Below, piece by piece: positions 15,681-23,819 of a stretch of DNA of 64,000 nt (its first letter is position 1; every line of letters starts with the position of its first letter). The position numbers and the translations under genes are program-made. The DNA is from an uncultured Gammaproteobacteria bacterium (lineage in GTDB: Bacteria > Pseudomonadota > Gammaproteobacteria > HK1): positions 1,178,001-1,242,000 of the forward strand of contig OY282353.1 of assembly GCA_958295465.1 (NCBI GenBank), written 5' to 3'. Below the pieces are notes generated by a model. That model made no database searches and had not been told where the DNA came from. It worked only from the letters and a program-made list of their open reading frames with translations.

Positions 15681-17096
15681 GGGGGCGACGATCACGCGGA
15701 TCGCCTCCTGCGCCCGGCGAAGGGATGCCTCCACCCCGGCAGGATCCTCGCCGAGCGCGAATACGAAGCCGAGGTAGGTCCCGCCTTCGGGGAGCGGGAT
15801 CAGCTCGTACCCCTCCCGCACCGTGATCGACACCTCCCGGATGCCGGGGAGCCGGCTCGCCGCCATCACCCCCTCGACCCGGCGCAACGTACCCGCGCCC
15901 GGGGTCGGGATCATCAGCACCCCCGCCGCCCGGCCGGCGCCGCGGAACGCCGCGCGGTGCGGCCGGCCCAAAGCCCGTTGCAGCACCAGGTGCTCGAGAC
16001 CCACCCCCGACCCGAACGTGAACAGCCGCGCGCAGTCGCCCCCGATGGTGCGGCCGGCGATCTCGATGATCCACGCATCGCCGTCGTGGATGCGCAACTC
16101 GGCGTGCACCGGTCCCTCGGTCAGTCCGTAAGCGGCGCACCCTTCACGCACCCGCCGGGCCGCCAGCGTCTGCACGGACCGCGGCAGCCTCGACGGCGTC
16201 ACGTAGATCGTCTCTTCGAAGAAGGGGCCGTCGAGCGGGTCCGGCTTGTCGAAGATCGCGAGCACGGACAGCTCTCCGCCCGCCAGCATGCCTTCGAGCG
16301 CGATCTCCGGTCCCGGGATGAACGACTCGACGAGAAGCGTGCAGCGCTCCTCGGCGCCGGTGAACGCATCGGCCGAGGCGCAGGTGGGTGTGCCGATCGA
16401 AGCGCCGGTGAACGCATCGGCCGAGGCGCCGGTGGACGCACCGATCGAGGCGCCCGTGGATGTGCCGGTCGAGGCGCCCGTGGACGCACCGATCAAGGCG
16501 CCGGTGGACGCGCCGGTCGAGGCGCCGACAATCGCACCCGCGCGCCGGCACGCGGCTTCGAGGCCCGGGAGGTCGTCGGCCCGGATCACCCCCCGGCTCG
16601 CGGACATCGCGAGCGGTTTGACCACACAGGGAAATTCGATTCCGTCGATCTGGGGGCCGATGGGACGGCGCAGACCCACCTGCCGCACCGCCGGAGCGGG
16701 AAGCCCGGCCGCCGCCAGCGCGGCGCGGGCCAGATCCTTGCGGCGGGTGGTTCTCGCGGCGGATGGAGTGTTGTGCGCCAGCCCCAGGGCGGCAGCGGCG
16801 CGGTTCGCGATCTCGACGGTGCCGTCGTCGGTGGCCACCACCGCCGCGATGGGCCGGTCGCGATGCGCGGACAGGACCTGCTCGACGACCGCCCCGGCGT
16901 CCGCCAGATCGACCCGGATCCCGCCGGCGGGTCCGGGCACCGGCGAGTGCTCCCCCTCGCTCGCGACGAGCATCTCGAGGCCGAGATCGCGAGCCGCCTC
17001 CAGGTAGGCGTGGACCCGGTAGCTGCCAGGTGGAGTGATCAGCAGGACCCGGGCCGCGCCCTTTGCAGGAGCGTTACCGGAGTGCCGGGTCCGCAT
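15654..17096 (-). CDS. ATP-grasp-domain ligase of unknown substrate, with an internal Gly-Ala-Ser-Thr repeat
   Basis: The 480-residue product has the three parts of ATP-grasp ligases: an N-terminal pre-ATP-grasp fold (ARVLLITPPGSYR), the ATP-binding domain (PCVVKPLAMSASRGV, then LLVESFIPGPEIALEGM) and the metal-binding end (HAELRIHDGDAWIIEIAGRTIGG). Enzymes of this type join an acyl phosphate to an amine, thiol or hydroxyl. Residues about 189-250 are a low-complexity run of GAST-like tetrapeptides inside the ATP-binding region, which normal members lack. The ATG at 17096 lies in a 73-bp tandem repeat, so duplicate starts occur upstream. Confidence 0.75.
   Translation of the reverse strand: MRTRHSGNAPAKGAARVLLITPPGSYRVHAYLEAARDLGLEMLVASEGEHSPVPGPAGGIRVDLADAGAVVEQVLSAHRDRPIAAVVATDDGTVEIANRAAAALGLAHNTPSAARTTRRKDLARAALAAAGLPAPAVRQVGLRRPIGPQIDGIEFPCVVKPLAMSASRGVIRADDLPGLEAACRRAGAIVGASTGASTGALIGASTGASTGTSTGASIGASTGASADAFTGASIGTPTCASADAFTGAEERCTLLVESFIPGPEIALEGMLAGGELSVLAIFDKPDPLDGPFFEETIYVTPSRLPRSVQTLAARRVREGCAAYGLTEGPVHAELRIHDGDAWIIEIAGRTIGGDCARLFTFGSGVGLEHLVLQRALGRPHRAAFRGAGRAAGVLMIPTPGAGTLRRVEGVMAASRLPGIREVSITVREGYELIPLPEGGTYLGFVFALGEDPAGVEASLRRAQEAIRVIVAPSLAVEVAS
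16350..16540. repeat. 12-bp coding repeat inside the ATP-grasp gene
   Basis: About fifteen degenerate 12-bp units (read on the minus strand as Gly-Ala-Ser-Thr and variants such as GASI, GTST and ASADAFTG) lie between the two halves of the ATP-binding domain. A period of 12 keeps the frame open when copies are gained or lost. Confidence 0.8.
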
Positions 17097-17230
17097 CGCC
17101 GAGTGGAGTGATCAGCAGGACCCGGGCCGCGTCCCTTGCAGGAGCGTTACCGGAGTGCCGGGTCCGCATCGCCGGGCGGGGCGATCAGCAGGACCCGGGG
17201 GCCGCGCCCGGCGTCCGATCCGGGCTCGCG
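17038..17230. repeat. 73-bp tandem repeat spanning the start of the ATP-grasp gene
   Basis: ATCAGCAGGACCCGGG starts copies at 17038, 17111 and 17184. The unit contains the first 20 or so codons of the ATP-grasp gene with its ATG (read on the minus strand). Because 73 is not a multiple of three, the extra copies cannot extend the protein in frame. The repeat stops just short of the iscA-like gene. Confidence 0.85.
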
Positions 17231-17236
17231 GCGCGG

Positions 17237-17614
17237 TCAGCCGCAACCTCCGCCCGCCATGCCGCAGGCGCCGCAGGTGCCGGCGCCGCCGGTGGCCTGG
17301 AACACGTTGTTGAACACGAAGGTCGAGCCGGTCTCCCGGGTCACGAAGTCGATCTCAGCCCCTCTGAGGTAGCTGAGCGCCACCGCGTCCACATAGACGC
17401 GATACCCGTCCCCTTCGTAGACGCGGTCGTAGCCGGTGCGCCGATCCGTGAACGTCATGCCGTAGGTCATGCCCGAGCAGCCGCCGCCGGCGACGTAGAT
17501 GCGGATGGCCTCGATGTCGTCGTCCTCCACGCCGGAGATCAGGCGCTGGAGCTGCTCGCCCGCGACCGTGCTGACCTTGACGTCGTTCTCGGATAGTGTT
17601 CCGGGGTATTCCAT
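17237..17614 (-). CDS. HesB/IscA-family iron-sulfur carrier
   Basis: The 125-residue product carries the A-type motif VAGGGCSGMTYGM and a C-terminal TCGACGMAGGGCG, which supplies one more cysteine than usual. FTDRRTGYDRV and GYRVYVDAVALSYLRGAEIDF match the HesB-like fold. It differs clearly from ErpA at 11.8 kb, so the window encodes two A-type carriers. The gene lies between the ATP-grasp gene and rubredoxin, all on the minus strand. Which apo-proteins it serves cannot be told. Confidence 0.8.
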   Translation of the reverse strand: MEYPGTLSENDVKVSTVAGEQLQRLISGVEDDDIEAIRIYVAGGGCSGMTYGMTFTDRRTGYDRVYEGDGYRVYVDAVALSYLRGAEIDFVTRETGSTFVFNNVFQATGGAGTCGACGMAGGGCG

Positions 17615-17693
17615 CTGAGTCTCCTGTCGTATCGGCGAACGCCGTATCTTGCATCGATCCCGCTACGGGCGCCGCGCCCGCGGCCCGCCCGCA

Positions 17694-17858
17694 TCAGATC
17701 TCGACCATCTCGAAATCTTCCTTGCGCGCCCCGCAATCGGGGCAGATCCAGTTCGGGGGGACGTCTTCCCACTTCGTTCCGGGGGCGATCCCTTCCTCCG
17801 GCAGGCCATCCGCCTCGTCGTACACGAAACCGCAGATGACGCACATGTAGGATTTCAT
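17694..17858 (-). CDS. Rubredoxin
   Basis: This 54-residue protein is the standard length for rubredoxin. The two iron-binding pairs are intact: CVICGFVY near the start and [11 protein letters not shown] near the end. The aromatic core residues (Tyr4, Trp30, Trp37) and [18 protein letters not shown] are also as expected. Rubredoxins carry one electron, for example to alkane hydroxylases or oxygen-detoxifying oxidases. The gene is divergent from thiD, an arrangement seen in pseudomonads and relatives. It is too short for many gene finders. Confidence 0.95.
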   Translation of the reverse strand: MKSYMCVICGFVYDEADGLPEEGIAPGTKWEDVPPNWICPDCGARKEDFEMVEI

Positions 17859-18153
17859 TGGCGCACTTCCTCCCGCGAAGGCAGCATGTCGATGGCGGCG
17901 GAAATTCTCTCACGATCCACGATGCGGATGTAACGGCAGAGAGATCGGTCGCGACGTCCGGCGCTGGGCCGGGCACTCCGTTTCGGGAAGCGATGCTGCC
18001 CCGAACCGTGGCCTCTGCGAATGGAACGCGCACCCTTGGCGTCGCCGAGCGGTTCCACCGGGGTCACCGATGGCCGCCACCGATGGGTCGCCACCGACGA
18101 CCGACGACGACGTGCGGTAGTGCCGCCGGGGAGCGCTCATTAGAATCCGGGCG

Positions 18154-18969
18154 GTGAACACTCCCAAGCCGCGCATCCCGGCCGTCCTGTGCTTCGCGGG
18201 GCTCGACCCCACCGGCGGGGCAGGACTCCAGGCCGACATCGAGGCGATCGTCTCCATGGGCGGCCACCCCCTGCCGGTTGCGACCTCGCTCACGGCGCAA
18301 GACACGCGCGACGTCAAGGCGGTGATGCCGGTCGACCCTCGCCACGTGGTCGCCCAGGCGCGAGCGGTGCTTGCCGACGTCCCCGTCGCCGCGGTCAAGG
18401 TCGGGTTGCTCGGCAGCGTCGGGATTGCGGAAGCGCTTCAGGGCATCCTGGCCGGGTGCGCCGGTGTTCCGGTGGTGCTCGACCCCGTCGATCGCGCCGG
18501 CGGCGGCGCCGCCCTCGCCGATGACGCGCTGATGGACGCGATCGTCTCGCGGCTCGTTCCCCGGACCACGGTGCTCACTCCCAACACCCGCGAAGCACGC
18601 CGGCTCGCGCCCGGCGCCGGAACCGTCGCCGCCGCGGCCGAACGGCTCGTATCCCTGGGTTGCCAATACGTACTCGTCACCGGCGCGGACGAGGCGACGC
18701 CGTGTGTCGTCAACCACCTCTATGGAGACGGGGGACTGATCGAGTCCTTCGAATGGCCCCGCGTCGAAGGCGTATTCCACGGGAGCGGGTGCACGCTGGC
18801 CTCCGCCGTGGCCGCGGGGCTGGCCCGCGGCGCCTCTCCGCACGCGGCGGTGGCCGAGGCGCAGCAGTTCACCCACGACGCGATCTCGAACGGATACCGG
18901 ATCGGCGCCGGCCAGCTCGTGCCGGACCGGCTGTATCGGGTGCGGAGGCGCGGCCGGGGGAACCGCTGA
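18154..18969 (+). CDS. thiD: Hydroxymethylpyrimidine/phosphomethylpyrimidine kinase
   Basis: The 271-residue ribokinase-fold protein makes HMP diphosphate for thiamine synthesis. It shows CFAGLDPTGGAGLQADIEAI at the start, VLTPNTREARRLA, LVTGADE and the anion hole/catalytic region FHGSGCTLASAVAAGLARG. The start is a GTG at 18154, giving the normal N terminus. The gene is followed by thiE 174 bp downstream. I looked for a TPP riboswitch upstream (17859-18153) and saw no THI-box motifs. Confidence 0.9.
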   Translation: MNTPKPRIPAVLCFAGLDPTGGAGLQADIEAIVSMGGHPLPVATSLTAQDTRDVKAVMPVDPRHVVAQARAVLADVPVAAVKVGLLGSVGIAEALQGILAGCAGVPVVLDPVDRAGGGAALADDALMDAIVSRLVPRTTVLTPNTREARRLAPGAGTVAAAAERLVSLGCQYVLVTGADEATPCVVNHLYGDGGLIESFEWPRVEGVFHGSGCTLASAVAAGLARGASPHAAVAEAQQFTHDAISNGYRIGAGQLVPDRLYRVRRRGRGNR

Positions 18970-19050
18970 CATGTCCGCCATCGGCCGCATCAGGCCTGCG
19001 GGCGCCGCCCAGGGGGCCGCCGGCGTGTCTGCCATTGCCGGAATGACTGC

Positions 19051-19143
19051 ATCGGGCGTGCGGACGCGGGGCGGCGAGTCGTTGGCGACGCCGCTGCGCT
19101 CCATCATCACGCATCGGGCGCACGGACGCGGGACGGCGAGCCG
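19051..19143. repeat. Direct repeat (period 62 bp) upstream of the thiE start
   Basis: ATCGGGCG...CGGACGCGGG-CGGCGAG occurs at 19051 and again at 19113. The second copy ends in the thiE start region (GAGCCGATG at 19138-19146). The first ends in GAGTCGTTG, so it carries a decayed copy of the start site. Confidence 0.7.
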
Positions 19144-19770
19144 ATGACGCCCCTCCCACGCCGCGGGCTTTACGCGATCACCGCCGCCGCGGATACCGAA
19201 CCTGCACGGCTCGCCGGCCGGGTCAGCGTCGCGATCGACGGTGGAGCGGCCATGATCCAGTACCGCGCGAAAAACCGCACGTATGATGATCGGTATACCG
19301 CCGCGTCACTGCTCCTCGACCTCTGCCGGGCGCGGCGGGTTCCGCTGATCGTGAACGACGACCCCGCCCTCGCGGCCGGCATCGGCGCCGACGGCGTACA
19401 CGTCGGACGCGACGACGGCGACGCCCGATCGGCACGGCGCATCCTCGGGGATCGCTGCATCGTGGGTGTGTCCTGCTACGATCGCCTCGATTCGGCGATC
19501 GCCGCGGCCGGCGACGGCGCGACCTACGTGGCATTCGGGAGCTTCTTCGCATCGCCGACCAAGCCGTGCGCGGTCCCGGCTCCGGTCCGGCTGCTTTCGG
19601 ACGCGCGCGCGAAACTCGACCTGCCGATCGTCGCGATCGGGGGCATCACCGCGAGGAACGGCGCGGCACTGATCGAGGCGGGGGCGGACTTCCTCGCGGC
19701 GATCGACGGCGTCTTCGGCGGGGACGGCGTGGAACACGCGGCGCGCGGCTACGCGGCGCTGTTCTCCTGA
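19144..19770 (+). CDS. thiE: Thiamine-phosphate synthase
   Basis: This 208-residue TIM-barrel protein couples HMP diphosphate to thiazole phosphate. Family motifs present: GLYAITA at the start, GGAAMIQYRAKN (diphosphate-binding region), VPLIVNDDPALAAGIGADGVHVGRDD, GVSCYDR, YVAFGSFFASPTKP and IVAIGGITARNGAALIEAGADFLAAI. The ATG lies directly after a GAG-rich leader inside a small duplication. It follows thiD in the same direction and precedes hemL. Confidence 0.92.
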   Translation: MTPLPRRGLYAITAAADTEPARLAGRVSVAIDGGAAMIQYRAKNRTYDDRYTAASLLLDLCRARRVPLIVNDDPALAAGIGADGVHVGRDDGDARSARRILGDRCIVGVSCYDRLDSAIAAAGDGATYVAFGSFFASPTKPCAVPAPVRLLSDARAKLDLPIVAIGGITARNGAALIEAGADFLAAIDGVFGGDGVEHAARGYAALFS

Positions 19771-19784
19771 CCGGCGCCCGCCGA

Positions 19785-20090
19785 TGCCGCCCGCCCCGCT
19801 TCAATCCACTGCGCACGCACGGAGGCCGACATGACGAACCCATCGCGTGAATTCGAGCGCACACGACGGCGCATCCCCGGCGGGGTCAACTCCCCGGTCC
19901 GCGCATTCCGGGCCGTCGGCGGCACGCCCGTGTCGATGCCGCCCGCGCCGCTTCAGTCCACCTCGCAAGCACGGAGGCCGACATGACGAACTCGTCGCGT
20001 GAATTCGAACGCGCGCAACGGCGCATCCCCGGTGGAGTCAACTCTCCGGTCCGCGCATTCCGGGCGGTCGGCGGTACCCCCGTCTTCTTC
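19785..20090 (+). repeat. 152-bp tandem duplication of the hemL leader and first codons
   Basis: The leader GATGCCGCCCGC...CGGAGGCCGAC, the ATG and about 34 codons of hemL occur twice, with ATGs at 19831 and 19983. The copies differ by scattered substitutions. The ribosome-binding GGAGG is present in both. Confidence 0.9.
19831..19986 (+). pseudogene. 51-codon duplicate of the hemL 5' end, overlapping the real start
   Basis: The first copy of the duplication reads as a 51-residue frame that starts like HemL ([19 protein letters not shown] and so on). It then runs through duplicated leader sequence and stops at TGA 19984-19986. That stop overlaps the hemL ATG (ATGA), so ribosomes ending here could restart on hemL. 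It cannot be a functional aminomutase. It may be a chance upstream frame or may act as a leader affecting hemL translation. Confidence 0.7.
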
Positions 20091-21275
20091 GATCGAGCGG
20101 AAGGGGCGTTGCTGTTCGACGTCGATGCGAAGCGCTACGTCGACTACGTCGGTACGTGGGGACCGGCGGTGGTCGGCCACGCCCACCCCCGAGTGGTCGA
20201 GGCGGTGCGGGAAGCGGCCGTGCGCGGGCTGAGCTTCGGCGCCCCCACGGTGCTCGAATCGGAGATGGCCGAGCGCGTCTGCGCCCTCGTCCCCTCGATG
20301 GACAAGGTGCGCATGGTCAGCTCCGGCACCGAGGCGGCGCTGAGCGCCATCCGGCTCGCCCGCGGGTTCACCGGCCGCGACGCCATCGTGAAGTTCGAGG
20401 GCTGCTACCACGGACATGCCGACTCGCTGCTGGTCAAGGCGGGCTCCGGCGCCCTCACCTTCGGAGTCCCGACCTCGCCCGGGGTCCCGGCCGCGCTCGC
20501 GGAACAGACCCTGACCCTGGACTTCAACGACGCCGAGGGCGTGCGTGAGGCGTTCGCCCGGTTCGGCGACCGGATCGCCGCGGTGATCGTCGAGCCGATC
20601 GCCGGCAACATGAACTGCGTACCCCCCGCACCGGGCTTCCTGGAGTCGTTGCGCGAGTGCTGCGACGCGCACGGCGCGGTGCTCGTCTTCGACGAGGTGA
20701 TGACCGGGTTCCGGGTCGCGCCGGGCGGCGCCCAGGCCCTCTACGGCGTGCGTCCCGACCTGACCACCCTGGGCAAGGTCATCGGCGGCGGGATGCCGGT
20801 GGGCGCATTCGGCGGGCGGGCCGACGTCATGGACCGCATCGCCCCGGACGGTCCCGTGTATCAGGCCGGCACGCTTTCGGGGAATCCGATCGCGATGACC
20901 GCCGGCCTGGCGACCCTGGAGATCCTCGGCGAGGATGGATTCCACGACCGCCTCGCGGCGACGACCGCCCGTCTCGCCGCCGGCTTGTGCGAGCGCGCGG
21001 CGGCGGCCGGGGTCGGGCTCGCGGCGAACCACGTCTGCGGCATGTTCGGCCTGTTCTTCACCGATGCGGCCGAGGTGCGAGGGTTCGCCGACGTCATGGC
21101 CTGCGACACCGGCCGTTTCGCCCGGTTCTTTCACGCCATGCTCGACGAAGGCGTCTACTTCGCGCCGTCGGCATTCGAGGCGGGCTTCGTGTCGAGCGCC
21201 CATGCGGACGAGCACCTGGAGGCGACGTTCCGCGCCGCGGAGCGGGCGTTCGAGATCGTCGCGGCGGGTCCATGA
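19983..21275 (+). CDS. hemL: Glutamate-1-semialdehyde 2,1-aminomutase
   Basis: The 430-residue PLP enzyme makes 5-aminolevulinate from glutamate-1-semialdehyde, the first tetrapyrrole precursor in the C5 pathway. Motifs are intact: [20 protein letters not shown] at the start, [56 protein letters not shown] and the PLP lysine in [17 protein letters not shown]. Length is typical. The ATG at 19983 is preceded by GGAGG. A partial copy of the same 5' end lies upstream. Confidence 0.95.
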   Translation: MTNSSREFERAQRRIPGGVNSPVRAFRAVGGTPVFFDRAEGALLFDVDAKRYVDYVGTWGPAVVGHAHPRVVEAVREAAVRGLSFGAPTVLESEMAERVCALVPSMDKVRMVSSGTEAALSAIRLARGFTGRDAIVKFEGCYHGHADSLLVKAGSGALTFGVPTSPGVPAALAEQTLTLDFNDAEGVREAFARFGDRIAAVIVEPIAGNMNCVPPAPGFLESLRECCDAHGAVLVFDEVMTGFRVAPGGAQALYGVRPDLTTLGKVIGGGMPVGAFGGRADVMDRIAPDGPVYQAGTLSGNPIAMTAGLATLEILGEDGFHDRLAATTARLAAGLCERAAAAGVGLAANHVCGMFGLFFTDAAEVRGFADVMACDTGRFARFFHAMLDEGVYFAPSAFEAGFVSSAHADEHLEATFRAAERAFEIVAAGP

Positions 21276-21697
21276 AACGACACCGACGAATCCGCACCGG
21301 CGGCGAAATCTCGTCGTGGTACTGCCGAAGTCGTTGTTCCTCGTCAGGCACGGGAGAGCCCGGATGATCCTCTACCCTTTCAGGCCGTCATTCCCCCACT
21401 TTCGCGGGGCAGGCTCCGTGGGTTCAGACCGTCATTCCCCCGCTTACGCGAGGGCAGGCTCCGCGAAAACAGGAACCGCCGCGCTTGCCGTGATTCCCGC
21501 GGAAGCGGGAATCCATGATGTCTTTATGAAAATTCCCTGTGCTTACATCCTTGCGAGCAAACCCAATGGCACTCCGTCCGTCGGTGTCACGCCGAACGTC
21601 ATTCAATTGACGTGGATTCCCGCTTCCGCGGGAATGACGGGTCTTCAAGATTTGTACAACAATCGGGATACGACTTCCGACACAAAGGTTTGAACCG
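21276..21697. repeat. Intergenic interval with REP-like palindromes
   Basis: No gene is seen. CCGTCATTCCCCC-GC-TT(T/A)CGCG occurs at about 21388 and 21430 as a 42-bp direct repeat, followed by GGCAGGCTCCG. Two further palindromes, ATTCCCGCGGAAGCGGGAAT near 21492 and GATTCCCGCTTCCGCGGGAAT near 21617, face each other across about 110 bp. Such GTCATTCCCGCxxxxGCGGGAAT elements are common dispersed repeats in proteobacterial genomes. Confidence 0.7.
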
Positions 21698-22765
21698 ATG
21701 CGGTACGAGACGGACGACCTTCGGATCACGTCGATCGACGACGTGGTCACCCCGGCGATGCTGCTCGAGGAGCTTCCCCTCCCGGAACGTACTTCCGAGC
21801 TCATCCACACGACTCGGCAGGCGATTCGCCGGATCCTGACCGGCGAGGACGACCGGCTCCTCGTCATCGCCGGGCCGTGCTCCATCCACGACCCGGCGGC
21901 GGCCCGCGAGTACGCGTCGCGCCTGCTCGGGCCTCGCCAATCGTTCTCCGATCGGCTGCTCATCGTCATGCGCGTCTATTTCGAGAAGCCGCGCACCACG
22001 GTCGGGTGGAAAGGACTGATCAACGACCCCGACCTCGACGGCCGGTTCAACATCGACAAGGGATTGCGCGTCGCGCGGCGGTTGCTGCTCGACCTGAACG
22101 ACTCCGGCGTACCGGCCGGTGTCGAGTTCCTCGATCTCATCACCCCTCAATACATTGCGGACCTGATTAGCTGGGGAGCAATCGGCGCGCGCACCACCGA
22201 AAGCCAGGTGCATCGTGAGATGGCCTCGGGGCTGTCCTGTCCGGTCGGATTCAAGAACGGCACGGGCGGAAGCATCAAGCTCGCCGTCGATGCAGTCGGC
22301 GCCGCCAAGCATCCCCACGCATTCCTCTCGCTCACGAAGGACGCGCACTCCGCGATCTTCAAGACCGCCGGGAACGAGGATGCGCACATCATCCTGCGCG
22401 GCGGGAAGTCGCCGAACTACGAGTCCGAGCACGTCCGGGCCGCTGCCGCGTTGCTGGAAGCGGCCGGCCATCCTCCCCGATTGATGATCGACTTCAGCCA
22501 CGCGAACAGCGCCAAGCGGCCCGAGCGCCAGCGCGACGTCTGCCGCGACGTGGCGGGCCAGATCGCGTCCGGCGAGGAGGCGGTGATGGGGGTGATGATC
22601 GAGAGCCACCTGGTCGCCGGGCGCCAGGACGTCGTCGAAGGACGGCCGCTCACCTACGGCCAGAGCATCACCGACGCCTGCATCGGCTGGGAGGACACGG
22701 TGGAGATGTTCGGGGAGCTCGCCGAGGCGGTGGAGAGGCGTCGCACGCGGGCATCTTCCGCCTGA
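21698..22765 (+). CDS. 3-deoxy-7-phosphoheptulonate synthase (DAHP synthase, class I AroF/G/H type)
   Basis: The 355-residue enzyme condenses PEP and erythrose 4-phosphate, the first step of the shikimate pathway. Visible motifs: LLVIAGPCSIHDPAAAREYA, VMRVYFEKPRTTVGWKGLINDP, GARTTESQVHREMASGLSCPVGFKNGTGG, RGGKSPNY and LMIDFSHANSAK, which together hold the PEP site and metal ligands. It resembles the E. coli AroF/G/H group. Which amino acid, if any, inhibits it cannot be read with confidence. The next gene is on the opposite strand. Confidence 0.92.
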   Translation: MRYETDDLRITSIDDVVTPAMLLEELPLPERTSELIHTTRQAIRRILTGEDDRLLVIAGPCSIHDPAAAREYASRLLGPRQSFSDRLLIVMRVYFEKPRTTVGWKGLINDPDLDGRFNIDKGLRVARRLLLDLNDSGVPAGVEFLDLITPQYIADLISWGAIGARTTESQVHREMASGLSCPVGFKNGTGGSIKLAVDAVGAAKHPHAFLSLTKDAHSAIFKTAGNEDAHIILRGGKSPNYESEHVRAAAALLEAAGHPPRLMIDFSHANSAKRPERQRDVCRDVAGQIASGEEAVMGVMIESHLVAGRQDVVEGRPLTYGQSITDACIGWEDTVEMFGELAEAVERRRTRASSA

Positions 22766-22787
22766 CGGTGCGTCGCGTTCCACCCGG

Positions 22788-23054
22788 TTACCAGTCGGCG
22801 AGCTGCTCGGTCGGGATCGCGAGGTCTTCGAGCATCACCGGGATGCCGTCGTCGATGCGGTAGACGGTTCGGCCGTCGGTGGTCACCAGCGCTTCGTCGA
22901 GGGGAGTGTCCACCACCGTGCCGCCCAGGTGCTTGACGCCGCCCTCGGCAATCGCTCGATTGAGGGTGGCGAGCTTCTGCCTGCCGAGCACCTGCACCGA
23001 CACCTTCGTGATCGGGCAGACCAGGATCTCCAGCAGCTTCGGATCGACGCTCAT
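22788..23054 (-). CDS. Trm112/YcaR-family small zinc-ribbon-like protein
   Basis: The 88-residue product begins VDPKLLEILVCPITK, the standard start of the Trm112/UPF0434 family, and ends with RTVYRIDDGIPVMLEDLA. The family's usual second CP pair is absent: only one Cys is seen. The middle part (RQKLATLNRAIAEGGVKHLGG) is longer than in E. coli YcaR (about 60 residues). It is encoded downstream of yidD on the same strand. Function in bacteria is not settled. Confidence 0.75.
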   Translation of the reverse strand: MSVDPKLLEILVCPITKVSVQVLGRQKLATLNRAIAEGGVKHLGGTVVDTPLDEALVTTDGRTVYRIDDGIPVMLEDLAIPTEQLADW

Positions 23055-23223
23055 CGTTCCCTCCCGGCAGGGCCGTCACCCGCCAATCCCGACTGTGACC
23101 ATCGCAGGCCCGGCGCCCGGAACGCGACACCGGACGCCCTCGGGTCGATTCGGTCGAGCCGGACGGGGTGGTGTCCCCGGGCCGCGACCCGGGACGCCCG
23201 CGAGCCGATGCCAAGGGCGGCGG

Positions 23224-23487
23224 TCATGAGGCCGATCGGCGCGGAACGTCTTCGCGGGCCGGGACCGGATCGAACCCGCTCGTGCCGAACGGATGGCAGC
23301 GTGCGATCCGCCGTGCGGCAAGCCAACCGCCCCGCCGCACGCCGTGCTCGCGCAGCGCCTCGATCGCATAATCCGAGCACGTCGGCAGATGACGGCAGCG
23401 CGGCGGCATGATCGGCGACAGCACGAGCTGGTAGAGCCGCACCGCGTACACGAGGAGCAGACGCGGCCAGAGCGCCGGAGGCATCAT
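23224..23487 (-). CDS. yidD: Membrane protein insertion efficiency factor YidD
   Basis: The 87-residue product has [41 protein letters not shown], matching YidD with its conserved PxCRxxPTCSxYA block, then [24 protein letters not shown]. YidD is a membrane-associated helper of YidC-dependent insertion. It usually lies beside rnpA and yidC; here that cluster is absent, so the gene has moved. The start could be either of two adjacent ATGs. Confidence 0.9.
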   Translation of the reverse strand: MMPPALWPRLLLVYAVRLYQLVLSPIMPPRCRHLPTCSDYAIEALREHGVRRGGWLAARRIARCHPFGTSGFDPVPAREDVPRRSAS

Positions 23488-23679
23488 CCGACGGGGCCGA
23501 GCCGCACCCGCCGATGTTGCGGGGCAGCATCCGGGAACGTGTCGTGGGAGGACATGTTCACATCGGTGATCTCCACGGCTCGACAGGCTCCTCTCCCTTA
23601 CGGAAAGAAATAAACGGCTTACGAAGACTTCCTTATACCGCCATCAGGAATCGTGATTGAGTCCTCCGGCCAAAACCGC

Positions 23680-23709
23680 TTGACGCAGTGCACAAAAGCT
23701 CGGTACATT
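23680..23709 (+). promoter_or_regulatory. Putative sigma-70-type promoter for a small transcript
   Basis: TTGACG at 23680-23685 and TACATT at 23704-23709 are separated by 18 bp, close to the sigma-70 consensus. No protein gene follows on this strand before a strong terminator at 23763-23793. Confidence 0.45.
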
Positions 23710-23715
23710 GCTCCC

Positions 23716-23793
23716 CGACATCCTCGTGATGTCTCTCCTCCTCAATCCTCCTTTGGTGATTCAGCCGGGGCTTCCGCCCCGGCTTCTTTTTTT
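23716..23793 (+). ncRNA. Candidate small RNA of about 80 nt
   Basis: Transcription from the promoter at 23680-23709 would start near 23716 and end at the terminator, giving an 80-nt RNA. It contains the pyrimidine-rich stretch TCTCTCCTCCTCAATCCTCC (about 23731-23750), which is complementary to Shine-Dalgarno sequences. A GACATCCTCGTGATGTC hairpin lies at 23717-23733. No reading frame of note is present. The RNA would lie between the convergent-side ends of yidD and the aldolase gene. This is inferred only from the order promoter-hairpin-terminator. Confidence 0.4.
23763..23793 (+). terminator. Strong rho-independent terminator (plus strand)
   Basis: AGCCGGGGC and GCCCCGGCT form a perfect 9-bp stem with a TTCC loop, followed by TCTTTTTTT. 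Read on the other strand there is no T-run, so it does not serve the aldolase gene whose end lies at 23820. Confidence 0.85.
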
Positions 23794-23819
23794 CGTGCCT
23801 CCGGTGATGGCCATGCCGG

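Noticed and set aside
17859..18153. TPP riboswitch before thiD
   Set aside because: No THI-box conserved segments are visible in the interval.
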